Below are positions 49,490 through 59,046 of a stretch of 64,000 bases of DNA, in pieces. The DNA comes from a bacterium 1XD8-76. Lineage in GTDB: Bacteria > Bacillota > Clostridia > Lachnospirales > Lachnospiraceae. The stretch is taken from assembly GCA_003611955.1 (NCBI GenBank), contig RAZE01000006.1:1-64000 (forward strand). The letters are read 5' to 3'. Both the position numbers and the translations under genes were made by a program. Below the pieces are notes generated by a model. That model saw nothing but the letters and a program-made list of their open reading frames with translations. It did not search any database and had not been told where the DNA came from. Position 1 is the stretch's first letter. The number at the start of each line of letters is the position of its first letter.

Positions 49490-51100
49490 TTACTTCCTTA
49501 ACTGCTTTGCGTACTCGGTGGGCGTCATTCCCGTATGCTTTTTAAAGATGGAACTGAAATAGTGGGGATCGTTATACCCCACCGCCAGGGCCACCTCATA
49601 GCTCTTCATATTGGACGCCTCCAACAGCCCTTTCGCCTTTTCCATCCGTATCCTGGTCAGCGCCTCCACAAAAGTCTCTCCGGTCGCATTCTTGAATATC
49701 GTACTGAAATAGCTGGTGCTGACACACAGATGGCTGCACACGCTGCCCAGAGACAGGTTGACATTGCTGTAATTCTTCTCCATGTAATCTAACGCCAGCA
49801 CAGCCTGTTTCTGATTGACGCTCTCGCGCTTTCCCGCGATATCCGAGGACAGTTTGTTGCAGCATTCCAGAAAGCAGACCTCCACATCCGCAAGGTGTCT
49901 GTACTCCGACAGATGATTGATAAAACCAGCTTCCTCCACCTCCCTGCCGATATCCACCTCGTTATCCTCCAAATTGATCAGGATCGTCAGCATCATATTC
50001 TGGATATGTAAAAGCAGCTTTTTCCTGTCGCAGCCGGATTCTCTGAATTCCCGAAACATCAGCGACGTATCTTCCCTGAGCTCCGCAAGCCTGTTTAACT
50101 TGATCGAAAGCACCAGCTTATCTACCCAGAAGGAAGTCCGCAGAAAGCCGTTTCCCTCTCTGCCGGAAAAGTCCTTCTCGTAGACAAACACGCGCTCCTC
50201 CAGCAAAAATCTGTTCTCCCTCGCACGCAGCGTCCCGGCATAGCTCGCCGCCCAGTTTTCAGGTCCCGCGACGGTCTGTCCGACAAGAATGCAGACTTTC
50301 ATCTTCATAAAATGTCCCATGGCATCCACGATACTGTTTCCCGTCTTCTCGATCTCCCGCTGCAGGGATGCCTCGGAATCCTCCGAGAAGATGCAGATGC
50401 TCCTGTTCTCCGTATTTTGCAGGAAGATGACATGGGGATTTTCCCGCACCAGCTCCTCGCTGATATTGGCAACCGAAAACTCCAAAAGCTCCTGCGTGCT
50501 GTCCGGATACAGATTCAAAAACGCAGAGACGTCCTCCAGCTCTATCATTGCAACCGCCTGGAACCTTCCGACCGCCTGAAGCCCGAAATATTCCAGCCGG
50601 GGCAGAATGTCGCCCGGCGGGTAATTCCCCTCCAGCAGTCTGCTCAGGAAATGGTTGCGCAGGATCGGCATATTCTTCCGGTACTCCTGCTGGATCTTTT
50701 CCAGCTGTCCCCTTTTCTCGGCAGCCGCATCCAGCTTTTTACGGATCTTTCCCAGTTCCTCCACCAGCTCCACGGAAGTGATCGGCTTCAGAATATAGTC
50801 CGCCACCTCATACCGCATCGCCTGTTTCGCGTAGTCAAAATCGTCATAGCCGCTGATAATGACCACCATGATCTCCGGATGGTGTTCATGGACATAGGCG
50901 GCAAGTCCGATCCCGTCCAGAACCGGCATACAAATATCCGTCAGGATCAGATCCGGTTTCACTTCTTCTATCAGGGCGATCGCCGCCCTTCCGTTTTCCG
51001 CAGTGCCAGCCAGCACAAAATCTACCTCCTCCCAGGGAGTGTTTCTGCTGATGGCATCGCGGGTCAAGTATTCGTCGTCCACCAAGACTGCTTTGTACAT
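49490..51100 (-). CDS. YesN-type response regulator with AraC domain (fucose operon)
   Basis: 536 residues from the ATG at 51100, preceded by AGGAAGG; the frame can open two codons earlier at a TTG. Receiver domain MYKAVLVDDEYLTRDAI with phospho-acceptor Asp in LILTDICMPVLDG. The linker is about 300 residues. C-terminal AraC double helix-turn-helix: LSLGSVCSHLCVSTSYFSTIFKNATG and YEVALAVGYNDPHYFSSIFKKHTGMTPTEYAKQLRK. Likely activates the fucose operon. It starts 3 nt after the kinase-like fucK stop. No clear binding repeats identified for it. Confidence 0.9.
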   Translation of the reverse strand: MYKAVLVDDEYLTRDAISRNTPWEEVDFVLAGTAENGRAAIALIEEVKPDLILTDICMPVLDGIGLAAYVHEHHPEIMVVIISGYDDFDYAKQAMRYEVADYILKPITSVELVEELGKIRKKLDAAAEKRGQLEKIQQEYRKNMPILRNHFLSRLLEGNYPPGDILPRLEYFGLQAVGRFQAVAMIELEDVSAFLNLYPDSTQELLEFSVANISEELVRENPHVIFLQNTENRSICIFSEDSEASLQREIEKTGNSIVDAMGHFMKMKVCILVGQTVAGPENWAASYAGTLRARENRFLLEERVFVYEKDFSGREGNGFLRTSFWVDKLVLSIKLNRLAELREDTSLMFREFRESGCDRKKLLLHIQNMMLTILINLEDNEVDIGREVEEAGFINHLSEYRHLADVEVCFLECCNKLSSDIAGKRESVNQKQAVLALDYMEKNYSNVNLSLGSVCSHLCVSTSYFSTIFKNATGETFVEALTRIRMEKAKGLLEASNMKSYEVALAVGYNDPHYFSSIFKKHTGMTPTEYAKQLRK

Positions 51101-51102
51101 AT

Positions 51103-52581
51103 TCAACCTTCCTGTCCGGTCACTTTAAGGTAAGTTCTGTAAGCCTCTTCCCATGTCTCCTCATCCTGCGGCGCATAGCGCGCGATGGGCTCGGATGCGG
51201 CGATGACGCGGCGGGCTTCGTCGATATCCCTGATCTCGCCGGTCGCCATGAGCTGCAGGGCAATGTTGCCGTAAACGGTCGCCTCGATGGGTCCTGCGGA
51301 TACTTCCCTGTGGCAGGCGTTGGCGGTGAGCTGACAGAGCATATGACTCTGGATGCCGCCGCCCAGCATATAGATCACGGGATACTCCTTGCCGGTGCAG
51401 GCTTTGATCTGGTCGATGGTGTTTCTGTATTTCATCGCAAGGCTCTGGTTGATGCAGCGCACGATCTCGCCTTCCGTCTGCGGCACATATTGGCCTGTTC
51501 TCTCGCAGTATTCCCTGATCCTTCTCGGGATATTTCCCGCGGGGTTAAATTCCGGCGCAGCGGTATCCACGAAACACCTGAGCGGTTCTGCCTCTCCCGC
51601 CATCTTCTCCATCTCGCCGAAGCTGTACTCTCTCCCCTCTCTGATCCACTGGCGGCGGCTCTCCTGGATCATCCACAGTCCGATGATATTCTTAAGGAAG
51701 GATATCCTGCCGCCGTAACCGGACTCGTTGGTGATATCCAGCCTGGAGGAAGTCTCATTGATCAGAGGCTTATCCAGCTCTGTCCCGAACAGGGACCAGG
51801 TGCCGCAGCTCATAAAGATAAAGTCTTTCTCCTGGGTGGGCACGCTGACCATAGCGCTCTGGGTGTCATGTCCCGCAACCGCGATGACATCAATGTCACC
51901 TTCTAACCCCAGCTCTTCCCTGATCGCCTTTGTCACCTTCCCCGCCTTTGTGCCGCAGGGGATGATCTCCGGCAGGATCCTCTCCGGAATGCCGAGGGCA
52001 TCCAGCACTTCCTTCGACCAATTGCCGGTGTAGGCGTCCATCAGCTGCGTGGTGGACGCGATGGAAAATTCCGCGTGTTTCTCGCCGGTCAGAAAATACC
52101 CCAGAAGATCCGGCGTCAAAAGGATCTTGTCCGTCCTCTCAAACACTTCCGGCCTCTCCCTGACGAGGGACAGAAGCTGGAACGCCGTATTAAATTCCAT
52201 AAACTGAAGCCCTGTGATCCCGTAGAATTTCTCCCTGTCGATCAGCTTAAAGCTCTCCTCGATCAGCCCCACGGTCCTGGCATCCCGATAGTGGATCGGA
52301 TTTTCCAAAAGCCTCCCGTCCTTGTCGAGCATACCGAAGTCTACGCCCCAGGTATCGATGCCGATGCTGCCAAAGCCTCCGGCGTGTTTTGCCTTTATCA
52401 TGCCCTGTTTCATCTCAAAAAACAGGCGCAGGGTATCCCAGTACATCGTGTCCCCGATGATGACCGGATCGTTGGAAAAACGGTGCACCTCCTGCAATGT
52501 GATCTTTTCTCCGTCAAATTCTCCGATGATCGCGCGCCCCGATGACGCGCCAAAATCGAATGCAAGTACTCTCTTACTCAA
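51103..52581 (-). CDS. fucK: FGGY sugar kinase of rhamnulokinase type, probable L-fuculokinase
   Basis: A 492-residue ATP-dependent kinase of the FGGY family, subtype RhaB (LAFDFGASSGRAIIGEF, GIDTWGVDFGMLDKDG, NTAFQLLSL, AVAGHDTQSAMVSVP, GTWSLFGTELDKP, YMLGGGIQSHMLCQLTANA). The neighbour is fucI, so L-fuculose phosphorylation to L-fuculose-1-phosphate is the likely job; RhaB-type proteins with that role are known in Firmicutes. The start is TTG at 52581 behind GGAGGAGG. A terminator-like hairpin (52618-52647) separates it from fucI. An L-fuculose-phosphate aldolase gene is absent from the window. Confidence 0.85.
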   Translation of the reverse strand: MSKRVLAFDFGASSGRAIIGEFDGEKITLQEVHRFSNDPVIIGDTMYWDTLRLFFEMKQGMIKAKHAGGFGSIGIDTWGVDFGMLDKDGRLLENPIHYRDARTVGLIEESFKLIDREKFYGITGLQFMEFNTAFQLLSLVRERPEVFERTDKILLTPDLLGYFLTGEKHAEFSIASTTQLMDAYTGNWSKEVLDALGIPERILPEIIPCGTKAGKVTKAIREELGLEGDIDVIAVAGHDTQSAMVSVPTQEKDFIFMSCGTWSLFGTELDKPLINETSSRLDITNESGYGGRISFLKNIIGLWMIQESRRQWIREGREYSFGEMEKMAGEAEPLRCFVDTAAPEFNPAGNIPRRIREYCERTGQYVPQTEGEIVRCINQSLAMKYRNTIDQIKACTGKEYPVIYMLGGGIQSHMLCQLTANACHREVSAGPIEATVYGNIALQLMATGEIRDIDEARRVIAASEPIARYAPQDEETWEEAYRTYLKVTGQEG

Positions 52582-52617
52582 GTTATAATACCTCCTCCCG
52601 CTGTTTTAAAAACAAAT

Positions 52618-52647
52618 CCCGGTACAGACCATACCTTCCGTACCGGG
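52618..52647 (-). terminator. Attenuator-like terminator between fucI and the kinase gene
   Basis: Arms CCCGGTAC (52618-52625) and GTACCGGG (52640-52647), then ATTTGTTTTT on the minus strand. It should lower expression of the kinase, regulator and transporter genes relative to fucI. Confidence 0.75.
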
Positions 52648-52667
52648 ACAAATTGTTTCAAACCGTT

Positions 52668-54479
52668 TTATTTTACTGTCTTGTACATCGGTCCATATGT
52701 GGAACATGCTCTGTAATCAGCGCCCTCTTTGTCCGCTGTGCCGAATGCGCCCCATGCCGCCGGGCGGAAGATATCATCTGCCGATACATTGTGCATTGCC
52801 ACAGGGATTCTCAACATGGAGCACATCGTGATCAGATCAGCGCCGATATGTCCGTAGGAGATCGCGCCGTGGTTAGCGCCCCAGTTGTTCATCACATCGT
52901 AAGCGCTCTTGAAGGGGCTGCCCTCCTTGCCGTCCGTCCTCGGAGCAAACCATGTGCAGGGCCATGTATAGTCCGTTCTCTTCCAGAGCGTGTCGGAAAC
53001 TTCCTCGGGCAGAGCCACCGTCCAGCCTTCTGCGATCTGAAGCACAGGGCCTAAGCCTTTCACAAGGTTCAGACGGATCATGGTCGCAGGCATTTCCGCT
53101 CTTGTCTCAAATCTGGAGGAGAAGCCGCCGCCGCGGAAATATCCGTTGTCAGCCGCGCACCACTCGGTAGCGTCCATAATCGCCTTCTGGTCTTCCTCGG
53201 TGATATTGTACCACTCTTTCATGGTCGGATCGCCGTTTTCATCCTTGCAGACACCGGATGCGTCCAGACAGCACGCGCCGGAGTTGATCAGGTGGATAAA
53301 GCCGTCAGCGTCTTTCGCATGTCCCTCGATATCGTAGCCTGTCACTCTCTTCACGGAAGTACCGCTCCAGCAGGTACGCACATCCGCAAACATCTGCGCC
53401 CTGTTGGTGAGAAGCAGCATAAACAGCATGCCGAGACCGTTCAGTACATCATTCTCCGTCGCCAGAACGAAGGGCTCTCTCGCGCCGTTCCAGTCGAAGG
53501 AAGTATTTAACATAGCCTCAGGGAAGTCACAGTTCGGCCAGTGATCCGTCCACTGTCTCTGTCCCTGGAAGCCGCCGCAGATCGCATTGTGTCCCACAGC
53601 TTCCTCTTCACAGCCCTCAGGCAGATTCGGATTGCCCTGGTACAGATCTTCGATGATGACAGCCATCTTTGCGATGAATTCCCAGTCTTTCTCTTTCTTC
53701 TCATCGGAACTTCTCACAAAGTCAGGATTCTTGTCAAAACCTTCCTTGCAGTTTGCCTTGATCCATGCAAGAGCTTTCTGATAATCGTCCTCGTTGTAAA
53801 TATGTTCATCTATTCTGCGGAGGATCTCCACTTCATCGATGGATTCCACACGCATGCCGAGATATTCTTCTATGAACGCCTGATCGATGATGGAACCGCC
53901 GATACCCATCGTGACGGAACCGATCTGGAGATAGGATTTATCTCTCATGGATGCAGCAGCCACCGCCGCGCGTCCGAATCTGAGCAGTTTTGCCTCCACG
54001 TCAGCGGGGATGGATGTGTCGTCAGCTTCCAGCACTTCATGTCCGTAAATACCGAATGCAGGCAGGCCTTTCTGTGCATGAGTAGCCAGCACGGATGCCA
54101 GATAGACAGCGCCCGGTCTCTCCGTTCCGTTAAAGCCCCACACCGCCTTGATGGTCTGCGGGTTCATATCCATCGTCTCGGAACCGTAGCACCAGCAGGG
54201 AGTTACCGTCAATGTGATCGCAACGCCTTCTCTTCTGAATTTTGCTTCACATGCCGCGGACTCCGCCACACGCCCGATCGTCGTGTCAGCGATCACAACC
54301 TTCACCGGCTCGCCGTTGGAGTATTTCAGGTTTTCCTCAAACAATTTCGCAGCGGACTTTGCCATGTTCATCGTCTGCTCTTCCAGGGACTCCCTCACCT
54401 TCAATGCGCCTCTGCGGCCGTCGATCGTAGGTCTGATGCCGATTACCGGATACTCACCGATATATCTGTTTTTTGCCAT
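52668..54479 (-). CDS. fucI: L-fucose isomerase
   Basis: A 603-residue Mn-dependent isomerase of full length. N-terminal [42 protein letters not shown] and [17 protein letters not shown] are FucI signatures; metal-site regions lie in [55 protein letters not shown] and [15 protein letters not shown]. It turns L-fucose into L-fuculose (and D-arabinose into D-ribulose). GGAGGGAAA stands ahead of the ATG. First gene of the leftward fucose operon, divergent from the AraC gene at 54704; a -10 box TATACT (54534-54529) lacks a good -35, which fits activator dependence. Confidence 0.95.
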   Translation of the reverse strand: MAKNRYIGEYPVIGIRPTIDGRRGALKVRESLEEQTMNMAKSAAKLFEENLKYSNGEPVKVVIADTTIGRVAESAACEAKFRREGVAITLTVTPCWCYGSETMDMNPQTIKAVWGFNGTERPGAVYLASVLATHAQKGLPAFGIYGHEVLEADDTSIPADVEAKLLRFGRAAVAAASMRDKSYLQIGSVTMGIGGSIIDQAFIEEYLGMRVESIDEVEILRRIDEHIYNEDDYQKALAWIKANCKEGFDKNPDFVRSSDEKKEKDWEFIAKMAVIIEDLYQGNPNLPEGCEEEAVGHNAICGGFQGQRQWTDHWPNCDFPEAMLNTSFDWNGAREPFVLATENDVLNGLGMLFMLLLTNRAQMFADVRTCWSGTSVKRVTGYDIEGHAKDADGFIHLINSGACCLDASGVCKDENGDPTMKEWYNITEEDQKAIMDATEWCAADNGYFRGGGFSSRFETRAEMPATMIRLNLVKGLGPVLQIAEGWTVALPEEVSDTLWKRTDYTWPCTWFAPRTDGKEGSPFKSAYDVMNNWGANHGAISYGHIGADLITMCSMLRIPVAMHNVSADDIFRPAAWGAFGTADKEGADYRACSTYGPMYKTVK

Positions 54480-54576
54480 AGTACATTTCCCTCCATAAAA
54501 TGATAATGTTTTTGCTCCTATAAGTTATAGTATACAACATTTTTCAGGAAATGGTAGTCATATTTATATTATTATA

Positions 54577-54627
54577 TGGACAATTTTTGCGATTTTTCTG
54601 GACTGTCCGCTGTCTATGGTTTATAAT
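54577..54627. promoter_or_regulatory. fucI-araC intergenic control region
   Basis: Plus-strand promoter for the AraC gene: TGGACT (54599-54604), 17-nt spacer, TATAAT (54622-54627). The TGGAC of its -35 box recurs exactly 22 bp upstream at 54577-54581; two turns of helix apart, they could be half-sites for an AraC-type regulator between the divergent genes. Confidence 0.5.
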
Positions 54628-54703
54628 TCCCTGTAGGCAACTATATTTTAAATATTTTTTAGTGATTGTCACCAATTTTCACCGGGATTTTAAGAGAAAA
54701 AAC

Positions 54704-55630
54704 ATGAAAGCTTTCCACGAAGTGAGAAACTATGCCTCCGACCTCATGGTCTGGCACAGAGAATTTGAAAATATCAGCTTTGTCGCCCACTGGCATCGGG
54801 AGATCGAACTGCTCTATATCAAAAAGGGCTCCATCCGCATGCAGGTCACCGACCACGCCTTCACCGCCGGCGAGGGGGACCTTGTGATCTGTGATACCGG
54901 CGAGATCCACTACAGCAATTCCTACAGCAAGGATTCCGTCCTGGATTTCATCATTTTCGACACCGGACTGATCAGCAGCCACTATCAGCATCATTTCTTC
55001 GCAAAGCCTTTTCTGACGGCGGAAGAGATGGAAAAATCCGGTCTGAAAAAGCGCCTTCTGGCGCTGGAGATGCTTATCGATTCGGAACTGTCCGAAAAAA
55101 AGGCCTACTATCAGGATATTATCCGGGCAGCGCTGCAGGATTTCTGGTTCAGACTCCTGCGCGTTATGCCTCTGGACAGCGGCGGCATCCGGAAAAACCG
55201 CCGTATCGCCATGCTGGAAGATTTCCAGACCCTTCTCTCCTACATGGAAGAACACGCCGCCGAAAATATCACGCTCGAGATGGCAGCCGAAAAAATGCAT
55301 TTTTCCCCCAGCCATTTTTCCAGGATGTTCAAACAGCTCACCGGGACCGGCTTTGTCCGGTATTTAAACACGATCCGCATCACCATCGCCTCCGATCTCC
55401 TCGCGCGCTCCGATACAACGATCGTGCAGGCCGCCTTCTCCTGCGGCTTTCAGAATGTGCGCAGCTTTAACCGTACCTTCAAGGAGATCACCGGCTGCAC
55501 GCCCTCGGAATACGCGCAGATCGCCGGAAACGAACCGAGAAACTTTACCTATTATAAATCCAACGCCGACATCATGACAGAAGCGGAAAAGGATCCGATG
55601 ACGATAGTAAAATACTCCTCTTCCGGTTAA
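54704..55630 (+). CDS. AraC-family regulator with cupin sensor domain
   Basis: 308 residues from the ATG at 54704; the frame is open 51 codons upstream, but that part is a hydrophobic, AT-rich non-homologous stretch covering the promoter region. N-terminal cupin domain (FVAHWHREIELLYIKKGSIRMQVTDHAFTAGEGDLVICDTGEIHY) probably binds the sugar; C-terminal AraC helix-turn-helix is ITLEMAAEKMHFSPSHFSRMFKQLTGTGF and VQAAFSCGFQNVRSFNRTFKEITGCTPSEYAQ. The ribosome site (AAGAGAA) is weak. Divergent position suggests it controls fucI and the fucose operon. Its end overlaps the convergent C_GCAxxG gene by 4 bp. Confidence 0.88.
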   Translation: MKAFHEVRNYASDLMVWHREFENISFVAHWHREIELLYIKKGSIRMQVTDHAFTAGEGDLVICDTGEIHYSNSYSKDSVLDFIIFDTGLISSHYQHHFFAKPFLTAEEMEKSGLKKRLLALEMLIDSELSEKKAYYQDIIRAALQDFWFRLLRVMPLDSGGIRKNRRIAMLEDFQTLLSYMEEHAAENITLEMAAEKMHFSPSHFSRMFKQLTGTGFVRYLNTIRITIASDLLARSDTTIVQAAFSCGFQNVRSFNRTFKEITGCTPSEYAQIAGNEPRNFTYYKSNADIMTEAEKDPMTIVKYSSSG

Positions 55631-56124
55631 TCCCTGTCAAACAGTTCCTCCTCAATGATCCCGGCGGCGCACGCCACAAACTTTGCGCAGGGACGCTTCT
55701 TATAATATTCGGGCGTTCTCTCCGACGGTCTTGCGGCCTGCTCACGTCCCAGGATCCCCAACAGCTCCCGGCAGATCAGGGAACCGTTCTCCTCCTCAAA
55801 CTTCGCGGTGAGATCTCTCGTCCTTTGATATACCTTCTCCCTCGCTTTTAAATCTCCGGGATCCACATCGCCCTCCGCCAGTCCAGCCAGCAAAGCCATC
55901 GCCGACACCGTGCCGCAGACTTCCCGGAGCCTGCTGATACCGCCGCCCATGGAGTTTGTCAGATTCATCGCCGTACGTCTGTCGATACCGAACAGGTCCG
56001 CGTAGGTGGAAAACACTGCCTGAGCGCAGTTGCATCCCCCGAGAAACGCTTCCACCGCCTGTTCTCTCTTGGATTCCTTCAAAATCACTCTCTCCGTCTG
56101 TCTTTTGTCAGCACTGTTATCCAT
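55627..56124 (-). CDS. C_GCAxxG_C_C family redox-like protein
   Basis: A 165-residue soluble protein with the four-part Cys signature of the C_GCAxxG_C_C family (PF09719): GGCNCAQAVFSTYADLFG near 29-46, VCGTVSAM near 69-76, ICRELLG near 117, and RPCAKFVACAAGIIEE near the C-terminus. The family is common in anaerobes, proposed to use redox-active or metal-binding cysteines; the reaction is unknown. AGAGGG stands before the ATG; the gene begins 14 nt after dacF stops, so it ends that operon. Confidence 0.85.
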   Translation of the reverse strand: MDNSADKRQTERVILKESKREQAVEAFLGGCNCAQAVFSTYADLFGIDRRTAMNLTNSMGGGISRLREVCGTVSAMALLAGLAEGDVDPGDLKAREKVYQRTRDLTAKFEEENGSLICRELLGILGREQAARPSERTPEYYKKRPCAKFVACAAGIIEEELFDRD

Positions 56125-56137
56125 AAAATCCCTCTTC

Positions 56138-57460
56138 TCAATCGTTCCGCCGCTGTTTTCTCGCCCTGTGTCTCGCCATGATCTCCGCCTGTCTGCGCTT
56201 TCTCTCCTGTTCCCTCAGCCAGCTCTGGTAAAAAATATAGCAGCAGGTGCCCGCGGCCGCCAGAACCACTAATACGACTGCTATAGTCAATATCGTACTG
56301 CCGCTCCATCTCTTCCTGTCCGGGCGATCCTCTTCCTTCCCCTGTTCGCCCACTTCCTCCGGGGCGCTGTCTTCCCGCTTTCCCAGACTGTCCACTCTGG
56401 CATCCATCTCCTCCTGAGTCAACGTCTCCGAGTCTCCGTCCGCCATATTTTCCTCCGGCAAAGTTTCCTCCTCCTCCGGTTGCAGCGCTTTGGCCTTCTC
56501 ATCGATCTGCGCTCTGACCGCTGGATTATCATAACAGGCAAAGCCGTAATCAAAAAGGGCGATCGTATCCAGATAGTGATTCGGCTTCGCCTCGTCCTTC
56601 AAGACCACGCAGACAAGCCTGTGCCCGTCCTTTTTGGCAAAAGTCACCAGGGTCAGCCGGGCAATGTCGGTATAGCCATTCTTTCCGCCTATCGTATATT
56701 CGTAGGGATATCTTCCGCCCAGCTCACAGTCCGGCAGCATACGGTGATGATTCCGCAGCTCGATCTCGTCCTTCTGCATGGGCGTGGCGTCCAGCCGATA
56801 AAATGCAGTCCCGGATATATCCAGAAGCATTTTATTTTGGGCGAATGCCTGCCCGATCAGCGCCATGTCATAGGCGCTGGTATAGTGGTTGTCATCGTGC
56901 AGTCCGTTGGCATTCACAAAATGGGAATCCACCCCGCCCAGTTCCTGCACCTTCGCGTTCATCATCTCCGCAAAGCCCTCTATACTGCCTCCAACATGCT
57001 CGGCTATCCCGGAGGACACTTCGTTCGCGGAAGTCAGCAGAGCCCCGTAATAACATTCCTCCATCGTCAGCTGTTCCCCCTCGTCAATGCCGATATTGGA
57101 AGAACCTCTTTCGATACCAAATACCGCCTCCCGGGAAAAAGTGACTACATCGGTCAGCTCGCTGTTCTCCGCGGCCACAAGACAGGTCAGCAGTTTTGTG
57201 ACGGAAGCCGGGTACTGTCTCTTATGAATATTCTTTTCATATAATATGACGCCTGTGTCAATATCCATCAGGATGGCGCTGTCCGCCACCACCTCCGGCG
57301 CCGTGTCCTCATCCATGGCCCAGTCCGGGCCGGAGGGAAGCTGGGACTGCCCCGGTATCGCTTCCTCCTCCTCCGTCGCACTCACCGCCATACCATGCAA
57401 AATCACTGACACTACTGTCAAAAGCAGTGCCATTATGCGTTTTTTCTTCTTTATTCTCAT
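56138..57460 (-). CDS. D-alanyl-D-alanine carboxypeptidase (PBP5/DacF type)
   Basis: A 440-residue S11-family peptidase. Signal peptide about 1-28. Active-site motifs are SVTK (Ser86, Lys89), SAN (144-146) and KNGYT (260-264) in place of the more usual KTGYT. A C-terminal PBP5 domain of beta type follows (YDNPAVRAQIDEKAKAL), then a long acidic linker, one membrane helix at about 391-413 and a very basic tail (RHRARKQRR). Trims the terminal D-Ala from peptidoglycan stem peptides at the outer face of the membrane. The gene lies 13 nt after the ComEC-like gene. Confidence 0.9.
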   Translation of the reverse strand: MRIKKKKRIMALLLTVVSVILHGMAVSATEEEEAIPGQSQLPSGPDWAMDEDTAPEVVADSAILMDIDTGVILYEKNIHKRQYPASVTKLLTCLVAAENSELTDVVTFSREAVFGIERGSSNIGIDEGEQLTMEECYYGALLTSANEVSSGIAEHVGGSIEGFAEMMNAKVQELGGVDSHFVNANGLHDDNHYTSAYDMALIGQAFAQNKMLLDISGTAFYRLDATPMQKDEIELRNHHRMLPDCELGGRYPYEYTIGGKNGYTDIARLTLVTFAKKDGHRLVCVVLKDEAKPNHYLDTIALFDYGFACYDNPAVRAQIDEKAKALQPEEEETLPEENMADGDSETLTQEEMDARVDSLGKREDSAPEEVGEQGKEEDRPDRKRWSGSTILTIAVVLVVLAAAGTCCYIFYQSWLREQERKRRQAEIMARHRARKQRRND

Positions 57461-57472
57461 AATCTGATCCGT

Positions 57473-58468
57473 CTATTTTTCTCCGTCTCCCCCCGCCGCA
57501 AAGCTCTCCGAAGGCTCGCAGCTCCAGGTAATATCTTTTCCGTCCGAAAGCGCCGTGATGCTCCCCTGCTCATCCGTGCGGAACACCTTCGCTCCCGCCT
57601 CCTCCAGCCGCTCCAACACTTTCGCGTCCGGGTTTTTCTTTTCCCCCCGATAATCGCAGCTGATCACCGCAAACTCCGGGGCGACCGCGCTCAAAAATTT
57701 CTTTTTGCTGGAACTGTTATCGCCGTGGTGTCCCACCTGATACACATCCGCTTTCAGGGACAGACCCGGCTTTTCGCTGTTCTCCAACATATCCTTCTCC
57801 GCTTCCTTCTCCGCATCCCCGGTGAACAGAAAGGTATTCTCCCCGAAATGCAGAAGCAGCGCGATAGAGCAGTCATTGGATTCCTCGTATCTCCTGACCG
57901 GACCGAGGATCGTAAACCAGGCTTCCCCCAGCTGATACGCCGCTCCGACCTCCGGCCTGACGGCATTTATCTGTTCCTCCGCAAGGGTCTGCAGCAGATG
58001 CGCTTCCTCCTCGCTCCCCTTTTTATAGTCGGACAGAAAAATCTGCCCCACCGGAAATTTTGTCAGAACAGCGGGAGCGGCGCCAATATGGTCCTTGTCC
58101 GGATGAGTCAACACCAGATAGTCCAGCTTCGTCACATTCTGTTCCAGCAGATAATCCTGTACTTTTTTCCACTGTGATGTCTCCCCGCAGTCGATCATCA
58201 TGGCATATTCTCCGCAGAGGATCAAAGTGGAATCCCCATGACCCACATCCAGAAAATGCACCTCCAGAGTCCCCTCCGGATCCTCCCTCCGGATGATCTC
58301 CGGCTGTGCGGAAGATTCCGTCTCTTGTTTGACTTCATCAGTCAAATTCTGTCCCGGGGAGAAAAAGGATCTGCCTTCCAGGAAAAACAAGAGAAGCAGC
58401 GCCGTCAAAAGGAGGAATAACGGCGCTTTCCCCCCGCTCCTTCTATTATATGACTTATATGATCTCAT
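57473..58468 (-). CDS. ComEC/Rec2-like metallo-beta-lactamase-fold hydrolase
   Basis: A 331-residue protein with an N-terminal helix (about 14-30: APLFLLLTALLLLFFLEG), then a single metallo-beta-lactamase domain. Motifs are LDVGHGDSTLI, MIDCGE, THPDKDHIG (metal site), FLFTGDAE and QVGHHGDNSSSK. This is the soluble domain of ComEC without the membrane channel part; such stand-alone proteins are common in Clostridia and may be surface nucleases or phosphodiesterases. Export with membrane anchoring is inferred. Its start overlaps the DUF5721 gene by 14 bp. Not enough evidence to tie it to DNA uptake. Confidence 0.85.
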   Translation of the reverse strand: MRSYKSYNRRSGGKAPLFLLLTALLLLFFLEGRSFFSPGQNLTDEVKQETESSAQPEIIRREDPEGTLEVHFLDVGHGDSTLILCGEYAMMIDCGETSQWKKVQDYLLEQNVTKLDYLVLTHPDKDHIGAAPAVLTKFPVGQIFLSDYKKGSEEEAHLLQTLAEEQINAVRPEVGAAYQLGEAWFTILGPVRRYEESNDCSIALLLHFGENTFLFTGDAEKEAEKDMLENSEKPGLSLKADVYQVGHHGDNSSSKKKFLSAVAPEFAVISCDYRGEKKNPDAKVLERLEEAGAKVFRTDEQGSITALSDGKDITWSCEPSESFAAGGDGEK

Positions 58469-58955
58469 ATTCCAATCCCATCACATCCGCCAGACGGCAC
58501 AACTCCTGATCCCAGCACTTTTCCGGGCCCTTATCCATCGTAAACCCCTGGTAGGAGACGCCCCCCGTCAGGGTGAGCACACCGCCTTCGTATTTCACCG
58601 TACACAGCAGATACCTGACAAATCCCCCGCCTCCTGCCGCCTGTTCTTCCTTCTCCAGCAGTCTCCTGGCCCTGTCCGGATCATAGGCGAGCACCAGCTT
58701 CATAAAAAGCGGCGTCCTCTTTCCCTTCACCGCCTGCAGGATCTGAGGGCGCAAAGACTCCCAGTCCGCAAACTCCCGGATTTCCTGCGTCTCCTGCTCT
58801 TCCCGCGCATAAAAATCCCGCCTGATACGCCCGTCAATACTATAGCTGACATACGTGTCAATTTTCGCCTCCGCCAGCAAAAAATCTGCAAAAGCGGCGG
58901 ACATCAGAAATTTCTGCATGAAATCTTTTCTATTTTTTATCCTCAAGCAAATCAT
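58455..58955 (-). CDS. DUF5721-like protein
   Basis: A 166-residue soluble protein typical of a Lachnospiraceae family (DUF5721, by pattern: N-terminal MICLRIKNRKDFMQKFLMS, internal IDTYVSYSIDGRIRRDFY, KGKRTPLFMKLVLAYDP, and C-terminal LTLTGGVSYQGFTMDKGPEKCWDQE). No known function. It is the first gene of an operon with the ComEC-like, carboxypeptidase and C_GCAxxG genes. Family assignment is from memory of related sequences. Confidence 0.72.
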   Translation of the reverse strand: MICLRIKNRKDFMQKFLMSAAFADFLLAEAKIDTYVSYSIDGRIRRDFYAREEQETQEIREFADWESLRPQILQAVKGKRTPLFMKLVLAYDPDRARRLLEKEEQAAGGGGFVRYLLCTVKYEGGVLTLTGGVSYQGFTMDKGPEKCWDQELCRLADVMGLEYEII

Positions 58956-58998
58956 GGTCCCGCATCCTCTTTCTGTCGCTGTCTATCATCTTAACACA

Positions 58999-59022
58999 AA
59001 AAAGCGGCCGCACGCAACCGCT
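58999..59022 (-). terminator. Terminator of the metal-efflux operon
   Basis: Stem AAAGCGG / CCGCTTT with a 10-nt loop, then TTTTTTG on the minus strand, 25 nt after the P-type ATPase gene. Confidence 0.82.
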
Positions 59023-59046
59023 TTTCCACACTATTATCTTCTCTTC

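Noticed and set aside
47753..49501. 582-codon open frame on the plus strand
   Set aside because: Lies fully antisense to a clear sensor kinase gene; its composition (His/Arg/Leu-rich, no motif) is the shadow of a GC-rich gene.
54551..54703. Upstream 51-codon extension of the AraC gene as a membrane segment
   Set aside because: It covers the promoter and -10 box and is AT-rich non-homologous sequence; the cupin domain starts right after the ATG at 54704.
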